From Ascoidea tarda (nom. inval.) (lineage: Eukaryota; Ascomycota; Saccharomycetes; Ascoideales; Ascoideaceae): a DNA stretch of 31,120 bases. The DNA lies in contig JAKTTS010000141.1 in assembly GCA_030560485.1 (NCBI GenBank), positions 1 to 31,120 of the forward strand. The letters are read 5' to 3'. Numbering within the stretch: the stretch's first letter is position 1; the number at the start of each line of letters is the position of its first letter. Shown here one piece after another: positions 28,341 through 31,120 of the stretch. The notes below the pieces were generated by a model, which did no database searches, had not been told where the DNA came from, and saw only the letters and a program-made list of their open reading frames with translations. The position numbers were made by a program, and so were the translations under genes.

Positions 28341-28700
28341 GCGAGAAAGCGTACAAAGTTGCTGTTTTCGCCCCGAGAGTGATCTCCACGTGAGGCCAGC
28401 TGCTTCCGCTGCCTCTGCTGCGTCCTGCCCAATTCCTGGCGGAGTGTGCGTCCGGCCCAGCCCCAGCGGCTGTGGTACCAAGCAGCAGAAGCAGCGCCCA
28501 CGGGTCCGGTGCTGCCTGTGCTTCCCAAAGTGCCCACAGCGGTGCTTCCTCTGGGGTCAGCTGGCTGCCGAAAAAGGAAGGCGAACGCTGGACTGGCGAA
28601 CACAGCTGGCGAACCCGCAGCGGTCAATGGCACGCCGCTGGCTGGCCGGTGCCTGACTCTGCTGCACGTGTTCGCGAACCGAGCGCTCGGCAAGGCCATG
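28340..28700. other. GC-rich intergenic island C with GCGAAC repeats and palindromes
   Basis: A GC-rich block with two CACGTG motifs (28387-28392 and 28665-28670), three GGCGAAC units (28580-28586, 28595-28601 and 28608-28614; the last two lie within a repeated CTGGCGAAC), and two perfect palindromes: GTTCGCGAAC at 28670-28679 and CCGAGCGCTCGG at 28679-28690. Frames open on both strands give no domain. I read it as an upstream regulatory island for the ELL-like gene. Confidence 0.5.
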
Positions 28701-28728
28701 AATTTTATCTGCTTATGGTTTGGTTCTC

Positions 28729-28734
28729 TATAAG
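28729..28734 (+). promoter_or_regulatory. TATA-like element (TATAAG)
   Basis: It lies directly after GC island C and before a long pyrimidine-rich stretch, mirroring the layout upstream of the gene at 3096. It is 812 bp from the next ATG, so the leader would be unusually long. Confidence 0.3.
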
Positions 28735-28779
28735 CTCTCTATATTAGCATTTATTTATATTTATTCACTTTACAGTCCT

Positions 28780-29460
28780 CTATGATTCCATTCGCTTCAT
28801 CTCATTCTCTTCCTTCTTCTTTTGCTTCTTTTCTTTTTTCTCTTTCTCTTCTCTACCATCCCAGTTCCACGAAGCTCTTTCTTCAGAACCACCTCATTCA
28901 CCAAATATCCCATCTATCTCCCATACTTTCATCCTTTCTGCTTCACATAAATAGCCTTTCCAGTCATAATCTTAATCAATCTTTCCTACTTCTGCTTGGG
29001 TTCAAAAAGAAACTGTTTCATTTCGTTTTATTCTTTTTTTTTATAATCCAAAAATATTTACCTAATTATTTATTCTATTTATATTTATCTACTCTTATTT
29101 TTTTGTTTCTTTCATACTATCTATCTATTTATTCTGCTTTTTAAAAAAAAAGTCTTCTTTATTCATCGTTTTTTATTTACATTCTCATCTTTTTTGTCTA
29201 TTATTAATCATTTCCAAATCATTCATTTTTGTTTTAAATTTACCCAATTTAAACCTCATTTAATTTATCTCACATAAATTATCTCATTCAAATTTCATTT
29301 ATTCACTTTATTATATCTATCCTTATTGTATCCATCCTTGTTATAAGTTCAATAGCCATATAATAATCCCACACAATAATACCTATTCACTTTCTTACTC
29401 TAATCAAATAATTCCTTTCTTGGGTCTTTTTATTAATCTTTAATCTTTAATTTTTTCCAT
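28780..29460 (+). other. Long pyrimidine-rich tract, probable promoter/leader
   Basis: About 680 bp are strongly C/T-biased on the plus strand. The frame at 28782-29144 is only a reading of this bias (Leu/Ser/Phe/Tyr). I find no TACTAAC or GTATGT pair that would mark a leader intron. It is probably the core promoter and leader of the ELL-like gene. Confidence 0.4.
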
Positions 29461-29464
29461 CAAA

Positions 29465-29528
29465 AAATACAAATACAAATACAAATACAAATACAAATAA
29501 AAATAAAAATAAAAATAAAAATAAAAAA
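29465..29528. repeat. (AAATAC)n/(AAATAA)n A-rich microsatellite
   Basis: About five AAATAC units pass into about five AAATAA-type units, directly before the ATG of the ELL-like gene. A-rich leaders before the start codon are common in yeast. Confidence 0.9.
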
Positions 29529-29540
29529 TAATAATTTGAA

Positions 29541-31120
29541 ATGACTTTACCATTTTATTCAATACTACTCCCCTCAAATAATCAAAATAATGTCCAAAAT
29601 GATAACCAAATTGCTATGAATATCAGAATTCCAAAATCAATCCTAACAAACTTGAAAAACTCAAATAAAAAAGCAAAATTAATAGTAAAAAATGGTGAAA
29701 TAGTACGTATTTGTCTTTACTAATTGTAATAAAATAATGAAATGCAATTTCATTATTTTAATATTTTTTTTTTTTTTATTCCGTCATTACAATACTTTAT
29801 TACAATAATACTAACACACTCACTCTCTAGTCCTTGAAAATTATCGATTCTTCAAATCAAAAATACTCAATCTATAACACTTCAGTACTAGAAACCCAAA
29901 ACACTGACTTATATTCTTCAAACAACTTAAATAATTCAAACACCTCCAATATATCCAATAATAACCAAACCCAGTTTTCTCAAATAGGGAAAGTGATATC
30001 AAAAGTAACTGTCTTCAATCTCCCTTCAAAATCTCTCTCCTCCTCCTCCTCTTCCTCCTCAACGCCCATACCAAATCACAACCCAACATACAATCATCCC
30101 ACAAAAAACCTCACTCCCAACCACACCATCCCCATTACAAACTCCTACAACAAAAAACCCTCTCTTTCTCCAAGATCTTTATCAAATTCCCCTTCCCCAA
30201 ACCCTCTTCCTTTCTCTTCCTCTTCCTCCTCATCAACTCCTTTGCTATCCAAACTAAACTCCTTAAAATCCTCTACAAACAACTTTAAAAACCTCAAATC
30301 TGAAGACTCCAGAATGCTCCATTTACTAGCTGTTGGCCCAATATCTGCTGAAATCATCAAGGAAAAATGTCATGTTTCTCACCTAATCAGCGTTCAAAAC
30401 TTTCTCAATAAACACGCTTCAAAAGTAACCTCTTCCCTAAAATCTTACAACCAAGATACTTATGGCGACTACTCAAAATTGCCAAATGACTACACCATAC
30501 CAATCGACAACTCCTCTTTTAATAATCAATCAGAAAACCTAAAGTTCTACGTCTTGAATGATCTAAGTTACCAATACCTAAGCATTTGGGATTTTCGCTA
30601 TACCCCCTCAACAAGAGCCTCTATCTTGAAAAACATGAAAAACTCTTTCAACAGATTAAACTACTCATTATCAAACCCAATAAGAAACATGCTAATCGAT
30701 CCTGAAATACTAAAAAAAAATGAAATCGAAAAAAATAAAAACATAGAAATGCTTAAAAACGCTTCCTTTAAAGAAAAACAAAAATTAATTCAACAGCAAA
30801 ATGAAGAACTCTACCAAAAAAACCTTCTAAAACAAAAGGCTCTACAACAGCAACAACAATCTTTAAACCAAAAAGATTTAAAAGAAAAATCAGAAATAGA
30901 AAGACTTCAAAAGGAAAAGGAAAAAGACCTCCAAGAAAAATTAGGATTAAAAAAAGAAAAAGATCTTCAAGAAAGAATAGCGAGAGAAAATGAAGAAAAA
31001 GAAAAAGAAAAAGAAAAAGAAAAAGAAAGAATGAGAAAACAAAGAGAACTTGAACAAAAACAAAAACAAATACAGCAAAAAAAAAAGAAAGAAAAAAAAT
31101 CAAAAAGAGAAAGAGAAAGA
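29541..31120 (+). CDS. Fungal ELL-like RNA polymerase II elongation factor (3' end outside window)
   Basis: Exon 1 is 29541-29702 and exon 2 runs from 29831 to the window edge, giving 484 residues so far. The N-terminal part (about 26-118) reads like the start of ELL proteins: IRIPKSIL, then KAKLIVKNGEISLKI across the splice, and later FSQIGKVISKVTVFNL. A Ser/Pro-rich linker follows. A winged-helix-like block begins near 215 (MLHLLAVGPISAEIIKEKC) and ends with YQYLSIWDFRYT and an FNRL segment, matching the ELL pattern. Past about 345 it is a Glu/Lys/Gln-rich helix. ELL binds EAF and suppresses polymerase pausing in S. pombe and animals; S. cerevisiae has no counterpart. The call rests on motif memory, so it is probable, not certain. 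Confidence 0.65.
29703..29830 (+). other. Spliceosomal intron (128 nt)
   Basis: Donor GTACGT at 29703-29708, perfect TACTAAC at 29809-29815, acceptor TAG ending at 29830. Its removal joins two conserved-looking segments in frame. The exon 2 frame is open for the remaining 430 codons of the window. Confidence 0.92.

Noticed and set aside
28272-28747. Multiple open frames of up to 138 codons on both strands in GC island C
   Set aside because: Overlapping frames on both strands, no recognisable protein, and composition driven by GCTG/CAGC sequence.
28782-29144. 120-codon Leu/Ser/Phe-rich frame resembling a membrane protein
   Set aside because: It is the translation of a C/T-rich tract. Apparent hydrophobicity comes from base composition.

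Overview
The window looks like nuclear DNA of a budding yeast (Saccharomycotina). It is AT-rich and has compact genes, most of them intronless. The three introns I can place have yeast-type signals: GTATGT-like donors and a TACTAAC or near-TACTAAC branch point close to the 3' AG. Coding regions carry Asn, Asp and Lys/Glu low-complexity runs. Most proteins match known yeast families. A fungal ELL-like elongation factor, which Saccharomyces cerevisiae lacks, suggests a lineage outside the Saccharomycetaceae. I cannot name the species. CTG codons are rare, so I cannot settle whether CTG means Leu or Ser. I saw no tRNA, rRNA, CRISPR, transposon or LTR-like element.

Layout: (1) 2-388, C-terminal end of an Asn-rich protein of unknown function, + strand. 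(2) 389-3095, a long gene-free regulatory region with CCAAT boxes and a GC-rich island, leading to a TATA box. (3) 3096-4604 (+) and 5468-6281 (-), two convergent HAD-superfamily hydrolases, homologues of S. cerevisiae YKR070W and YKL033W-A; the second has a 23-nt first exon. (4) 7001-7894 (-), a coiled-coil protein of unknown function, divergent from NMT1 (8288-9619, N-myristoyltransferase). (5) UPS1 (10239-10805, mitochondrial phosphatidic-acid transfer). (6) A GC-rich island, then a tandem pair of Par32-family (DUF3602) genes at 12229-12642 and 13379-13762. (7) AIM22 (14159-15763, -, lipoate ligase), divergent from an NPP-type nucleotide pyrophosphatase (16062-18587). (8) SMD1 (18973-19353, -, core spliceosomal Sm protein), divergent from a Zn2Cys6 transcription factor with one intron (20073-22696). 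The factor's reading frame continues for 234 codons past an in-frame TGA, to 23401. (9) PRD1 (23619-25775, saccharolysin) and MLS1 (26247-27908, peroxisomal malate synthase). (10) A 1.6-kb GC-rich then pyrimidine-rich region, followed by the 5' part of the ELL-like gene (29541 to the window edge).

The genes do not form one pathway. Several touch mitochondria or carbon metabolism (UPS1, AIM22, PRD1, MLS1), but that is probably normal gene mixing. The points most worth following are the in-frame stop inside the transcription factor, the GC-rich intergenic islands with composition gradients running into neighbouring genes, the 99-bp identical tract shared by the tandem Par32-like genes, and the clustered short repeats and palindromes in the islands. 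I found nothing I would call a new biological system.
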